Assembly (NCBI GenBank): GCA_008921705.1
Contig: VFFE01006856.1
Coordinates: forward strand, 142,124-206,123
Reading direction: 5' to 3'
From: Burhinus oedicnemus
Lineage: Eukaryota; Chordata; Aves; Charadriiformes; Burhinidae
Length of the DNA: 64,000 nucleotides
The translations under genes were made by a program, and so were the position numbers. Numbering within the stretch: the stretch's first letter is position 1; each line of letters starts with the position of its first letter. Positions 12,201 through 26,000 of this stretch are shown piece after piece. The notes beneath the pieces are model-generated. The model did not search any database. It was not told where the DNA came from and was given only the letters and a program-made list of their open reading frames with translations.

Positions 12201-13268
12201 TGCAGCAGAACATGTCACAATCCATCTCCTTCCTGTATTAAGTAATTGCTACAATTTCAAACTATCATAACAGAAACTTTAAAATACTTAAGTTAGTAAG
12301 TTACTGGAATTGAATGGCAAAATAAAAGATTCTATCAATAAGACAGACAAACTACGAACAAGAAATACTTTTATGACCCAGAAAGTGCAAGACTACTACA
12401 TACTGCGATATATGGATCTCCTTCCCTGGGACAAATGTAATTTTATTATTACAAGTACAGATGCTAAGGCTAAACACAAAAAAGTTTGGCTATGCAGACA
12501 AGGTAATGTAACTGCATAAAATTGTTTCAATAAATCAATGCATGATCTATCTGCCACAGAATTAGTGGTAATTTTTTTATTTTTAAAATCACATATTTTA
12601 GTGATACTTTTCAAGTCACCAAAATTCTTAAGGAATATCACTGTTGCTATATCAAACTCTGGAGTAGTTATTTTGATTAGATGAAGTTTGCCTTGGGAAA
12701 GGTTTTCTGGGGTACCCATACTGCAGCACCGTAATGAACAGTTCAGCATAAGAACATATTGGCAAAAAGACCTATACCAAACTGGCGGCCAAATAAGCTA
12801 GCCTTACAAATACACATTTAAACTATGCAAATGCCACTAGAGAAATGTCATTAAAAATAGTGACAGCCCTGACATTGCTATATGATCAAACCATATAAGG
12901 TACACCTGACCTAGAAAAGCACCTGTGACTCAGCTAGTAATTAATGGATCACAAAGTTTAGAAATTAACTTGAGCAAAAAAAAACCCCAATAGATCATTA
13001 AAGTCCATCCTCCCCAAGTGGAAGATATCAAGGGAATGTAAAAAAAAAAAATTCTTTAAATCTATCTAAATAGCAATATGACAGTTAACTGACAAAAAGT
13101 TCTGTTAATTTTTTTGTAATGCACTAGAGAAAAGTCTGGAAGGTATTAATAAAACAGTAGAAAATTGAAGTGTTTGTGATCATATTGTTAACACTTGGTT
13201 TTTTCCCACTCTGCATCAATGGAAGTCACTTCAGAATGTTTACTAATGTTCACTACTAGCTGTAACAG
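9257..13268. other. Intergenic sequence between HRH4 and the IMPACT 3' end
   Basis: AT-rich, with a T-run near 11078-11092 and A-runs. I see no conserved exon, RNA gene or identifiable mobile element. The longer open frames (for example 12396-12749 minus) show no domain. Confidence 0.45.
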
Positions 13269-13288
13269 TCTGATTTCAAATCCCCATA

Positions 13289-13294
13289 TTTATT
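13289..13294 (-). terminator. Candidate IMPACT polyadenylation signal (AATAAA)
   Basis: AATAAA on the minus strand about 690 bases past the IMPACT stop codon, with an ATTAAA at 13310-13315 just upstream of it. Either could define a 3' UTR of about 0.7 kb. Another AATAAA lies at 12576-12581. The choice is not decided by sequence alone. Confidence 0.35.
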
Positions 13295-13985
13295 GAAATC
13301 ACTGGTTCCTTTAATTATACAACACTTAACCCTCAGCTTTCCAACAGGCTCCTAGAGTCCCGACACTCACAGAACAATCCTCAAAGAAATTCTGAAGCAA
13401 TTTCTTCACATTTCTTAGTTCATTGCCCATGTTCAGTCTTGCTTATGTCACCAGGCAGGCCCTGTCCAGCATGATCAAGAACTGCCTAGGCAGGACCAGG
13501 CTCTCCAAGGCCATATAGCACTGGGCCAAATGTTTTCCTTTTAGGTATAGAGAATCTAAAACTTCATAAGTGACTTTGTCTATGAATGACTCAAGGCTCA
13601 CCCTCAGTATAACAAACTAGGGAATTCAGTTACTAATACAAGACAGGTGTTTGAGTGCAAACCCAGGAATGGAGAAGATAAGTAACCCACATTTTAACTT
13701 AGTCATCCATCATTGGGTGGGAAGGGGTGGGATGGGGAAATGGTTCCAGGTGTTACAAAGCCCTTATAACAAGGAGCTAAAATGTATAAGAATACACAAA
13801 ACTTGTGTCTAAGATGTACTTCAGAACAGCAGAAGTCATCACAGAACGAGATGAAAATGTATCTATAGTTTTACTGAATTATCTTTTGAATACAAAATAT
13901 CTGTTGTATTGGATAAGGCAATAATGTCCATGTTTTCTTTGTATAAATATGTGCAAAATAATCTTCTATAGTTTTAAAAAATAAA

Positions 13986-14057
13986 TTAGTGTTCTGTTCT
14001 CTTCTTGTTGTCCTTCCTTATCTTTTTGCTCTTTCCTGCTTGTTTAGATGATTCTTC
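13986..14057 (-). CDS. IMPACT: IMPACT exon 11 (lysine-rich tail and stop)
   Basis: 72 bp, [20 protein letters not shown] then TEH and TAA. Acceptor ATTTCAG. The basic tail is the same length as in human IMPACT. Confidence 0.94.
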   Translation of the reverse strand, partial: EESSKQAGKSKKIRKDNKKRTEH

Positions 14058-17000
14058 CTGAAATGAAAAACAAGCATTTCAAAATTTAAACAACATTCTT
14101 ATACACCTTGAGTATTCTCTCAAGGTCACCCATGAGAATTATTTTTAATATGAACAGTGTTCATAGTTCACTGGGATTTATTAAAGTTTTGAATTGTATA
14201 ATATTTATCCACTCAGTTTCATTAATTTGTCTGCTTATCTTGCTATTTAGAAACTTCTGCCTTCAGCAATGATAAAATTATAGACATAGCTAGGCCAACA
14301 GAAGCATATAATGAAAAAATAATCTAAGCCATTTCCACTCAAGGAAGAGGTTACCAGAATAGGAATACTTCTACACCATACTGCAAAACTCCTCCTCGTT
14401 TGAATGTGGCCTTATCAAGAGATACACTCTATGCCAGTACATTAAAACTGCTTCCCTAAGTGAAACAAACCTACACTGGGAAAAACAAAATTTTGCCAGT
14501 CTTGCCGGATCAACATTGTAAGCTTGCTCTGACTGCCAATTCTGAAAAACAAGGCTTTTCTTCAGTGGGCATTCATCACAAGCACTCCCCAAAATGGTGA
14601 AAGAATTGGCCACTACATCTGACATAACCTGGGACATTTTAATCTACTCTATTCTACCTCTTGCACATGGGAGGGAAATGGACCCTAACAGGATGTTTGA
14701 ACTCTGCTATTCTGAAGAGAGTTAGCTAAAAGAATACTTTTTTCAAGAGCCACATCATTGGTACTAGAATAATAATTACCATAAGTTCCATCTGTTATTT
14801 TTCTGATGGACGCTGGTAACAAAGTATGTTTAACACACAATAAAGAAATACAGTCTAATTTAAGTTGTTAAAAATAGTAGGGGGAAAAAAAAAAGTCATT
14901 TTTTGGTACTAAACCTTCTCTTGAGGGTTCATGCTTAAAAGTCTTCCTCCTTTCTTAGGAAACTAATCCTTTTATGAGCAATGCTTTCAAATAAGAGAAT
15001 ATTGATAAACTGCCAAGAAGGTAAATGAATAAGTATATACAAGCACCTCTAAAACACAAAAAGCAAAAAACACCTGAAAAGTGCAGGGGGAGGAATGGGG
15101 AAGAATGCTCAGCTTTCAGCCACAGCAATCTTAGATACTTTCATATGAAAGGAAAACCGACAGTTGCATACTTTTCCAAGGATCCATTAGTAATTACTTC
15201 CTACAGTCTTAAAATTTCTATTGTTAGCAATTACATACTATAATGTACATAGACATATCTAATATGCTGCTCTAAGGATGAAGAAATGTTGAAACCTAAG
15301 AATATTAGATGATTAAATGACCTAAGTCCCTTAAGAAGTAAAGTGCCATTTAAAGACATTTGAAACTTTGTCTCCTGAGTTATTTAAGGTCCCTTGAAAT
15401 ATTTTCCCTTAATTTTTCCCGTAACAGTTAATGTTACTTTGTTTGAATTCTTCTAGTCGAGGTTTTTTTAAAAATGGTGTCTATCACCTATAATTCTGAA
15501 AACTTCTTTGGGTCTAATACAGCTTTCAATTTTTAAAATGCCTACGAGCTACAGTGATTCCCAAGCTCAGTCTGCCTACACGCTAGAACTGGTGGCACAG
15601 GTAAGCATGAGAAGCAGAAGCTTCCAGTTTTCTGAACACACAGAAAGAGGCATTTCTCCTTCCTATCCTCCCACAACCCTCAAATTTGTTTTCTGGACCA
15701 ATGTCCTCAACTGCTGCCACCCTTCTACTGCACACCTCACACTTACAAACCAGGTAACTAACTTCTTTAGAAGTTCTTCGGGAGTCTTTGCACTGATCCT
15801 ATGCATACTATCAGTGCATCAAAGCAACCAGAGGATGACACAGGGAATGCTGCTTTTCTTCTGGCTTCATCTGACAGTGATAATTTACACAAGGTTCACA
15901 TACAAATGCCTTAATTCTAAGTGGCAGAAACTTACCACTGAATGTACATAGTTGTATTCCACAAGTATATTTCTTGCACAATTGTTTATATGTTTAAAAC
16001 GATCTGGTCCTAAGAGAATACCTCCATACCAGCGGGATACCACGACTAACACATTGTGGACGTTCAAAATCTGTTTTTTTTTTTTAAAAAAAAAAAAAAA
16101 AGAAAAAAGAAAAAGAAAAAAGAAAGAAAAGTTGTTATTTTTTACTTGAACTAATGTTACTATTGACACCTACTTTAAACATAGAAAAAGTCTACTATCT
16201 TGCATTTTTAAGAAGAACTTTCAGTCAGGTCTGTGTAACACATATGTTATCAGATGGTAACAAATAATGACAAGTCAGCAGTTGTGATGTTTCCCTCTCC
16301 AGGCTCCTAACCAAAGGTACATTCAAAGCAAAATGTGTCAATATATCCCTCAGAAAGGGCACAATGCTATCTCATGTGCACTACAGTTGCTTGTTCATGT
16401 GTCAAAGGCTTCAGGCATTACTTAAAGGGAAAATTACTGAGTTACATACATTATTCTTTGATATGATGAATTATTATTTCCAGAGAACCTCTGTCACTAA
16501 GCAGATTGCCTATCCACATTTTTGGAAGTGTTGGTGGATGAGGCTAATAACAGCCAGTGGACAGGCATTATACATATAGACACCTAAAATGCCATAAGGT
16601 AGCACTGTTGCCATGTGCAGGACCGAGCAGAGCTTGTGTAATACATAAAATAACCTCTGCATTTTCCAGGTTTGAGTATTAGTGCTTTACAACGAAGCAG
16701 TTGCTTTCTGAATTCAAAAAGGTATAAAGTTCACACAACATGAAATAACTGTATTAGCAATTAGGATTGAAAGGAACTAAACGACTGTTATACAGCTTTT
16801 TTAAGACTGTAAGTAACAAAATCAAGTAGAGACTTAAACAGAAGTGATGATTTCTTTTACTGAAATTAAAGGCAAGAAATATGGAAGGCCTTCAACAGCT
16901 TTACTTTTCACAAAATCTAAATGTGACTTGACTAGACTCGAAAACTAGCATTTATTCTGCCTTACAGCAATTCTGTGGTCAAGATCTCCCCAATATCAGC

Positions 17001-20000
17001 AAACACTAGTAACACTGGGAATGCCAACTGACTAAATGTCAGAGAGAAACACACATCTTGTCAAAATATAAGATATACATTACTACATGCAAACATGTAG
17101 TGACAACCACCAATTAGCTTTTTTGCTCTAATTAGTCTTGCATGATTAGTGACCAGGATCCTGAATTTGTCCCTCAAACAAAGTCATGTGAAATCTCTGT
17201 GGAAGGTCTTCACTTACGAACAGGTGTCTTTTAAGTCCTGCGCAGTACTACGCGAATGCACACAGATGGCTTGGAGCCAGGCAGAGCAAACACAGCTTTA
17301 TTTGCATAAAGCTGAGCAAAAACACTGTGGTCTGCAAGATATCAGCATGGTTTCGTGGAGGTGAGAAAAATCCCTTAAGAGCTAGCTATCAATAAAGCAT
17401 GCTAACAAAAATTCATCGTCTCCATTAAGGAGAAAAAAGGTCTATTTGACTAATCTGAACAATACTATTAGAAGATTCTACCATTGTTTGTGAAAACAGA
17501 AATATTCTTAGAATTTTAAAATGAAAAGGATAATGTTAAAAAAAAAAAAAAAAGAAGGAAGGACTGGGGCAGGTTTTGTGACAGGCATTTTCTACTCTAC
17601 ATCTACACATCAGCCATGAAGTCTATGTATAGCAACTGTTCACAGTAAACAGGATGCCAAACATAGTTGGGAAATTTTTAACTCTAACTTTAAGTTCAGA
17701 AGAATTAATCTAAAATGCAGTTTCTTGTAACCGGAAAGTACTATCTTGACTGAAGTGCTAGGTTTATCTGAAACAAGATAAGATTTCTACTGTGAAAGAA
17801 GAACTCTAAGTACAGCAACAGTAAGTGTATTAAACCACCTAATTTTCATTCCCATTATCATAGAATCATAGAATCATTTAGGTTGGAAAAGACCTTTAAG
17901 ATCATCAAGTCCAACTGTTAACCTAGCACTGCCAAGTCCACCACTAAACCATGTCCCTAAGCACCACATCTACATGTCTTTCAAATACCTCCAGGGATAG
18001 CGATTCCACCAGTTCCCTGGGCAGCCTGTTCCAATGCTTGACAACCCTTTTGGTGAAGAAATTTTTCCTAATATCCAACCTAAACCTCCCCTGGCACAAC
18101 TTGAGGCCATTTCCTCTCATCCTATCGCTTGTTACTTGGGAGAAGAGACCGACACCCACCTCGCTACAGCCTCCTTTCAGGTAGCTGTAGAGAGCAACAA
18201 GGTCTCCCCTCAGCCTCCCTTTCTCCAGGATAAACAACCACAGTTCCCTCATGAGACTTGTTCTCTAGATCCTTCACCAGCTTCATTGTCCTTCTCTGGA
18301 CACGTTCCAGCACCTCAATGTCTTTCTTGTAGTGAGGGGCCCAAAACTGAACACAGTACTCAAGGTGCAGCCTCACCAATGCCAAGTACAGGGGGACGAT
18401 CACTTCCCTAGTCCAGCTCACCACACTACTCCTGATACACATCAGGATGCTGTTGGCCGCCTTGGCCACCTGGGCACACCGCTGGCTCATATTCAGCCGG
18501 CTGTTAACCAACACCCCCAGGTCCTTTTCCACCAGGCAGCTTTCCAGCCACTCTTTCCCAAGCCTGTAGTGCTGCATGGGATTGTTGTGACCCAAGCGCA
18601 GGACCCGGCACTTGGCCTTGTTGAACCTCTTACCATTGGCCTCGGCCCATTGATCCAGCCTGGCCAGATCCGTCTGTAGAGCCTTCCTACCCTCAAGCAG
18701 ATCAACACTGCTGCCCAACTTGGTGTCGTCTGCAAACTTACTGAGGGTACACTCGATTCCCTCGTCCAGAACATTGATAAAGATATTAAACGAAACCGGC
18801 CTCAATACTGAGCCCTGGGGAACACCACTTGTGACCGGCTGCCAACTGCATTTAACTCCACTCACCACAACTCCTTGGGCCCAGCCACCCAGCCAGTCTT
18901 GGACCCAGTGAAGAGTACACCCATCCAAGTCACGAGCAGCCAGTTTCTCCAGGAGAATGCTGTAGGAAACCATGTCAAAGGCTTTACTAAAGTCCAGGTA
19001 GACAACATCCACAGCCTTTCCCTCATCCACTAAGTGGGTCACTTTGTCATAGAAGGAGATCAGGGTAGTCAAGCAAGACCTGCCTTTCATGAACCCATGC
19101 TGACTGGACCTGATCAACCGGTTGTCCTGTACATGACATGTGATGGCACTCAAGATGATCTGCTCCACAACCTTCCCCAGCACCAAGGTCACACTGACAG
19201 GTCTGTAATTCCCCAGATCCTCCTTGCAGCCCTTCTTGTGGGTGGGCATCACATTTGCTAACTTCCAGTCAACTGGGACCTCCCCGGTTAGCCAGGACTG
19301 CTGATAAATGATAGGAAGTGGCTTGGTGAGCACTTCTGCCAGCTCTCTCAGTAGCCTTGAGTGGATCCCATCCGGCCCCACAGACTTGTGTGTGTTTAAG
19401 TGGCGACACAGGTTGCCTGGCTTATGGGGCTTCATTCTACTCCTCATCCCCGTCTTCCAGCTCAGGGGGCTGGGTACCCTGAGAACAACTTGTCACTATG
19501 TTTCTCCCCACACCAGATAAAGGATGGAGGTTCTCCTTAGCCCTCCTTTTGTTGCTAATGTATTTATAGAGACATTTTTTATTGTCTTTTACTGCAGTAG
19601 CCAGATGAAGTTCTAGCTGGGCTTTGGCCCTTCTAATTTCCTCCCTGCATAACTTCACGACACCCACGTGGTCCTCACGAGTTGCCTGCCCCTTCTTCCG
19701 AAGGTCATAAACTCTTTTATTTCCTGAGTTCCAGCCAAAGCTCTCTGTTCAGCCAGGCTGGTCTTCTTCCCCACTGGCTCATCTTTCAGCACATGGGGAC
19801 AGCCTGCTCCTGCACCTTTAAGATTTCCTTCCTGAAGAATGTCCAGCCTTCCTGGACTCCTTTGCCCTTCAGGACTGCCTCCCAAGAGACTCTGTCTATC
19901 AGTCTCCTGAGACAGCCTCCAACCATCACATCACCCACAAGTCCTTCTCTGTTCACAAACAACAGGTCTAGCGGGGCACCTTCCCTAGTTGGCACCCTCA

Positions 20001-23000
20001 CCAGCTGTGTCAGGAAGTTATCTTCCACACACTCCAGGAACTTCCTAGACTGTTTTCTCTCCACTGTACTGTATTTCCAGCAGACATCTGTTAAGTTGAA
20101 GTTCCCCATGAGAACAAGGGCTAGCAATTGTGAGACTTCTCCCAGCTGTTTATAGAATATTTCGCCTGCTTCTTCATCCTGGTTGAGTGGTCTATAACAG
20201 ACTTCCCCCATGGCACCTGCCTTGTTGACCTTCCCCTGATTCTTACCCATAAACACTCAACCCTATCATTACCATCACTATGCTCTAGACAATCAAAACA
20301 CTCCCCAATGTAGAGGGCTACCCCACTGCCTCTCCTTCCTTGCCGATCACTTCTAAAGAGTTTATAGCCATCCATTGCAGCACCCTAGTTGTGCGAGTCA
20401 TCCCACTGTGTTTCCACGATGGCAACTATATCATAGTTTTCCTGCTGCATGATGGCTTCCAGCTCCTCCTCTTTGTTGCCCATGCTGCCTGTATCATATG
20501 TCCTAAGTGCTTATAACAGAAAAACTATGAGATCTATGAACATCCAGAAATCAGCCCATAAACTATTTTAATCTTTTCCTACATGTGAAAATCACACTTT
20601 CCTGATCCCTACAGCAGTACTCTTTCGAAACAAAAAATATTCTTAGTAACTAGGACTACAGATAGAGAGAGATGATCCGTATCACAGAATCGTAGAATGG
20701 TTTGGGTTGGAAGGGACTTTTAAAGGTCACCTAGTCCAAACCCCCCCTGCAATGAGCAGGGACATCTTCGACTAGATCAGGTTGCTCAGAGCCCCGTCCA
20801 ACCTGACCTTGAATGCTTCCAAGGATGAGGCATCTATCACATCTCTGGGCAACCTCTGCCAGTGTTTCACCACCCTCATCGTAAAAACTTTCCTCCTTAT
20901 ATCTTGTCTGAATCTACCCTCTTTTAGTTTAAAACCATTATCCCTTGTCCTACTGCAACAGGCCCTGCTAAAAAGTTTGTCCTTATCTTTCTTATAAGCT
21001 CCCCTTAGGTACTGGAAGGCTGCTATAGGGTCTCCCCAGAGCCTTCTCTTCTCCAGGCTGAACAACCCCAACCCTCTCAGCCTGTCCTTACAAGAAGAGG
21101 TGCTCTAGCCCTCTGATCATTTTTGATCACTGATCGTATGATTTAGACACATTCACATTTGAAAGGGGAAACTTCATGTCACTTTCTAAACCGGATTTTT
21201 ATGGAATGTTAAGTGTCTAGACATTTTAAGTCTGACAACTTTCAAAAGTATATATTAAGATGCTGAGAAAAAGCTGATAAGCTCAGAACAAATTGAGATA
21301 CAGTACCTGCAAAGTTGTTTCTTCACATTATTTTTATTACAATAATGTTTTCACACTGACCACATGTACTTGCCTATATTACACAAAGTAACTTTTCCTT
21401 CCCAAGTCAGGTTTGAGTTACTTAGGCAGTTTCAAAAAGTTCTAAATGAAAACTGTCAAAATATTTCCATCAATTCAATTTTTTTCACAAAAAAGAGAAA
21501 GCTCTGAATTAAAAAAAAAAAATTTAAAACAGCCTCCAGGAATGAGTGCAACACATTAAGCAACAGAATATGCAAGCAAGCAAAGGATGGGAAAAGAAAA
21601 CCCTTGTTGTGAAGGGGACATCAATCTAAAAATCAAAATTAAAAACAATAATTAGTGTGCTGTTATAGCTAAGTGACTTGAGGCACTGCACAAGGGGTAC
21701 TCAGCTGTCCCCTGTAGTTATAGTATTTTATTTATGGTTTTAGTGGGGCTTGCATCATGCCAGTGAATCAAAATTTATCTATCTCAATTCATGTTTAGTA
21801 GCAACTTTGCCAAGGGCATATTATGTCAACACTTGAAAACTAAAATATATGTGAGTACGAGGGCTAAAAACCCAGAACTGGAAACAGCAAGAAGAAACAG
21901 ATTAAACGATCAAAACAACTTAACTCCTTCACTCCCTCTACCTTTTGCATTTGAAGCGCTACTCTGCAAGTTCCAGTATGTGTCTTTTTATTACGAGTAC
22001 TCAAGGAAACTGAATGAAAGGCTGTGCATAGGTCAGCTGTTACATTCTGTCAATCAGCTTCTTCAGTCTTCATTTTCTATATACCTTACACCACATAGTA
22101 AGCATAGGAATCAAAACTTATTTATCTTTTAAATCGTTCAAACTATTACTATTACCTATGAAACACTACTTGTTTCTATGATCCAAGACCTGGAAATCCC
22201 AATTTACTACATCTATGCAACAGTCTGAGTTTTCTCTTTCACCTTTGAGAAAGCAATCATCTATTTGGTTAAGAGCAGTGCAAGAATTAAAATAATCTTC
22301 TACAAGTTTATGTACATTGTAGTGATTTTTAAAATCTGTTCAAGACTTCCAGAAGTCAAAGATTCATTTCTATAACCTGCATAAGATGAAGAAGACGTCC
22401 ACCTGCTGCTGTCTCCCCATCATCTTCACAATCCTGTAAGAATGTCTGCTTATCTTCACAGTATATTCTTAAAAAGGAAAAAAAAGAAGAAAAAAAAGAA
22501 AAAATGAACACAAAACAGGTTCAAAAAATATCAATCAACTAACATTTTGACATGATTAATGAAGTCTCAGAGATCTTTCATATGCATGCGTATCAATTCT
22601 ACTTCTCTACTAAGGACATTTACACAAAAGCAGGATGAGGCTTAGGGTAAACCACAAATATTTATCCATACAGTAGAACAAAGTTTGAGAAGCTTTTACA
22701 TGGACTCTAGCTATTTCAGGTTAAGTCCAGACTCATTACCAGTGAAAAGTCCCTAATAAGAAAAATCCCTAGGTTTTTAGCCTAATAATTACACCTAGCT
22801 GAAACCAACTCTATCAGATACAGTTTCAAATTATAGTACACACTCAGAAGTTGGAAGAACCTGGACAAAAATATTATGAATAATTAGTTAGGTCTATATT
22901 TCAGCAGCAATGTGAAACTATTATTGAAATTCACCTTCAGATTCTTCATGCCATCTCCTTCAGGCAGCACTCCAGGGAACTTTTGGGTGTATTGTTTTGT

Positions 23001-26000
23001 ATATACAGGACAGCTGCCCAGGTCTAATTTTCCAGAAGTAATGCTCAGAGGTCTACTGTTTGTTATCAGTTGACTTCATAACTTCCGAATTTAGTTAATA
23101 CATGACACAATGACAAAGAGGCTTCTGGTACTAGATGACAAATATAAAGCAATAAGTATGTTTCTGTTGCTTTTTTGAAGTGTATTTAGAAAACATGAGT
23201 GAAAGAAGCCAGACCATCATCAGCAACAACAGAAATCCTCTGTTTACCAAAACCTTTTACTTATGTAGACTTTTTAGTAAAGTAAACCTTCACTTGCTCT
23301 CATTTCATGTTTCAGTAGTATCACACCAGGATGTGCATGAACAGATCAGTGCCTATACATGCTTTTTCAGATCACTGCTTCCTCTAGTAATGAAAGGGGC
23401 TCCTTTTACTGTCACTTACATTCCTCAGAAAACCTACATCACTATCTGGACTGAGACCAATTCACTTCACATAAGCTATGTTTGCTAAAGTTGCCAGAGA
23501 CAGACCACTGCCAAACTCATTTTTACCCGCTTCTCATTTTCCCTGAATTTTCTTGTATTTCAGCTGAAACTTCATATACCAGATGTCTGGATCAGGCTTT
23601 CTGTTTCAACTCTTATTTCAACTAAAAAATTTCAACTATTTCTAAATATAAGGTTGAGGGAAAAAAATGTTACTTCGCTCAAGTAAAAACACATTTGGGT
23701 TCAGGATGATGTAGCATTTCCATGCTCACATATACTATACAAAATATAACAACACATGTCCAAATCCGCTTTTAGTCTTTTTTTATTCCTAATGCTGGTT
23801 TACTATCTTAACATATATCCTACTATACGTTCTACTTTATTCACCTCAAATTCAAAATAAAGCCTGAAACCTTTACCATACAAATAAGAAACATACTCCC
23901 ATAAATATTTAATAGCAAGGATTTTCTTTGATGGATAACTGTTCAATATATTCATCAATGACCTGGATGAAGGGATAGAGTATAACATCCACAAGTTTGC
24001 TGATGACACAAAACTGGGAGGGGTGGCTGACACACCGCAAGGCTGTGCTGCCATTCAGTGTGACCTGGACAGGCTGGAGAGTTGGCCAGAGAAAAACCTC
24101 ATGAAGTTCAACAAGGGCAAGTGTAGGGTACTGCACTTGGGGAGTATTTACCCCATGCACCAGCGCAAGTTAGGGGCTGACCTGCTGGAAAGCAGCTCAG
24201 GGGAAAGGGACCTGGGAGTCCTGGTGGACAACAGGATGACCACGAGCCAGCAATGTGCCCTTGTGGTCAAGAACGCCAATGGCATCCTGGGGCGCATCAA
24301 GAGGTGAGTGGCAAGCAGGCCGCGGGAGGTTATCCTCCCCCTCTACTCTGCCCTGGTGCGGCCGCATCTGGAGTATTCTGTCCAGTTCTGGGCTCTCCAG
24401 TTCAAGAAGGACAGGGAACTGCCGGAAAGGGTACAGCAGAGGGCTACAAAGACAATTAGGGGGCTGGAACATCTTTCTTATGAGGAAAGGCTGAGGGACT
24501 TGGGTCTTTTTAGTCTGGAGAAGAAAAGACTGAGGGGGGATCTCATCAATGCTTATAAATACTTAAAGGGAGGGTGCCAGGAGGATGGCACCAGTCTTTT
24601 TGCAGTGATGCCCAGTGACAGGACAAGACGGAACAGGCACAAACTTGAACATAGGAAGTTCCATCTAAACATGAAGAGGAACTTCTTTCCTTTGAGGGTG
24701 GCAGAGCACTGGAACAGGCTGGCCAGAGAGGTGGTGGAGTCTCCAACTCTGGAGACATTCAAAACCCGCCTGGACGCCGTCCTGTGCAACCTGGTTTAGG
24801 TGTCCCTGCTCTGGCAGGGGGGTTGGACTAGATGATCTCCAGAGGTCCCTTCCAATACCCTGTGATTCTGTGATTTTACTTTTCTCATGTCCTGTACTCA
24901 TTTGTCAAAGAACACTGAAAAAAAAAAAAAAAAATCAGTATTGATCTCTCACCTGTATGCATATATGTTGTGGGTAGCACTTGCAATTTTCTTATTCTCA
25001 TATAATTTTTCAAGAACCCTCTTTACCTTTAAAAAAACATAAATATGCTTCCTTTTATAATGAGGATTTCATACACACCACCTCAATATCACTGCTTAAC
25101 AAACACCTCCATCTTAATACTATAATGAAACAGTTTTACACTTTGACATAAAATGAACTAAATATTCAGTGTGATAACTCAAGAAGCAGATTCTCAGTAC
25201 CCTCATGCTAGTTTCAAATCATTTTTCTGGGATACTGAAAACAGCTGTTCCTTGAATTTGTACATTGTGTACATTCATGTTATAAGTGTCAAATCACTTT
25301 ACTAAACAGGAGAGACAGTAAGATCTAGAAAACATTTTTAATCCGTATTAAATGTCAATTACACCTGCTTACTTTTTTCAACCATAACACTAAGTTGGAA
25401 TAACACAATTTGATATACATTTTCCCATTACACACTGCTTCTATCTATTTCACAAAAATATGTGATGTTTAGAAAGCTCTACTACATTTCAAGTTTTTCC
25501 TTTTTCCTCAAACATACTTTTTTTCCAGAGTTTCCACTTCAGAGAAAGAATAATAAAAAAAATGAAGTTCTATTATAGGTCTGAAAACATCAGTGTTTCC
25601 CAGAAAACAGATATTCCCACTACGTGCATCTCTCTGCTCTTATGAAGTACCAAATTCAAAACATTTATCAATATCAGTTCATTTTCTGTTTCTAATTAAA
25701 CAAGCTAGCAATTGTTCAACCCTTTCCAATTTGGACTAGCAAAAACGAGAGCTTTGATCAAGATGTTGTTTTAGCACATAATACAAAATTAATATTACTT
25801 GGAGCAAAACATTACTGAAGTTAAGAAAGTTTGGGAAAACATGCTTGGCAAGTAAATTACCTTGCGCTACAAAGAAAAATGTCTCTGAGGAGTAATCAGT
25901 ATACATATTTAACATCTGTCTTAGCTATACTGTGCTATTTCTAATTCTTCTGGAAGAAACTCAACTTACAAAAATCAACTCAAATACGATACTTCAACGA

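Noticed and set aside
15508..15951. 147-codon plus-strand frame
   Set aside because: It lies opposite an IMPACT intron and the exon 10 donor; no similarity recognised.
24308..24799. 163-codon frame that could be called a gene
   Set aside because: It is the C-terminal part of a CR1 ORF2 inside a LINE copy.
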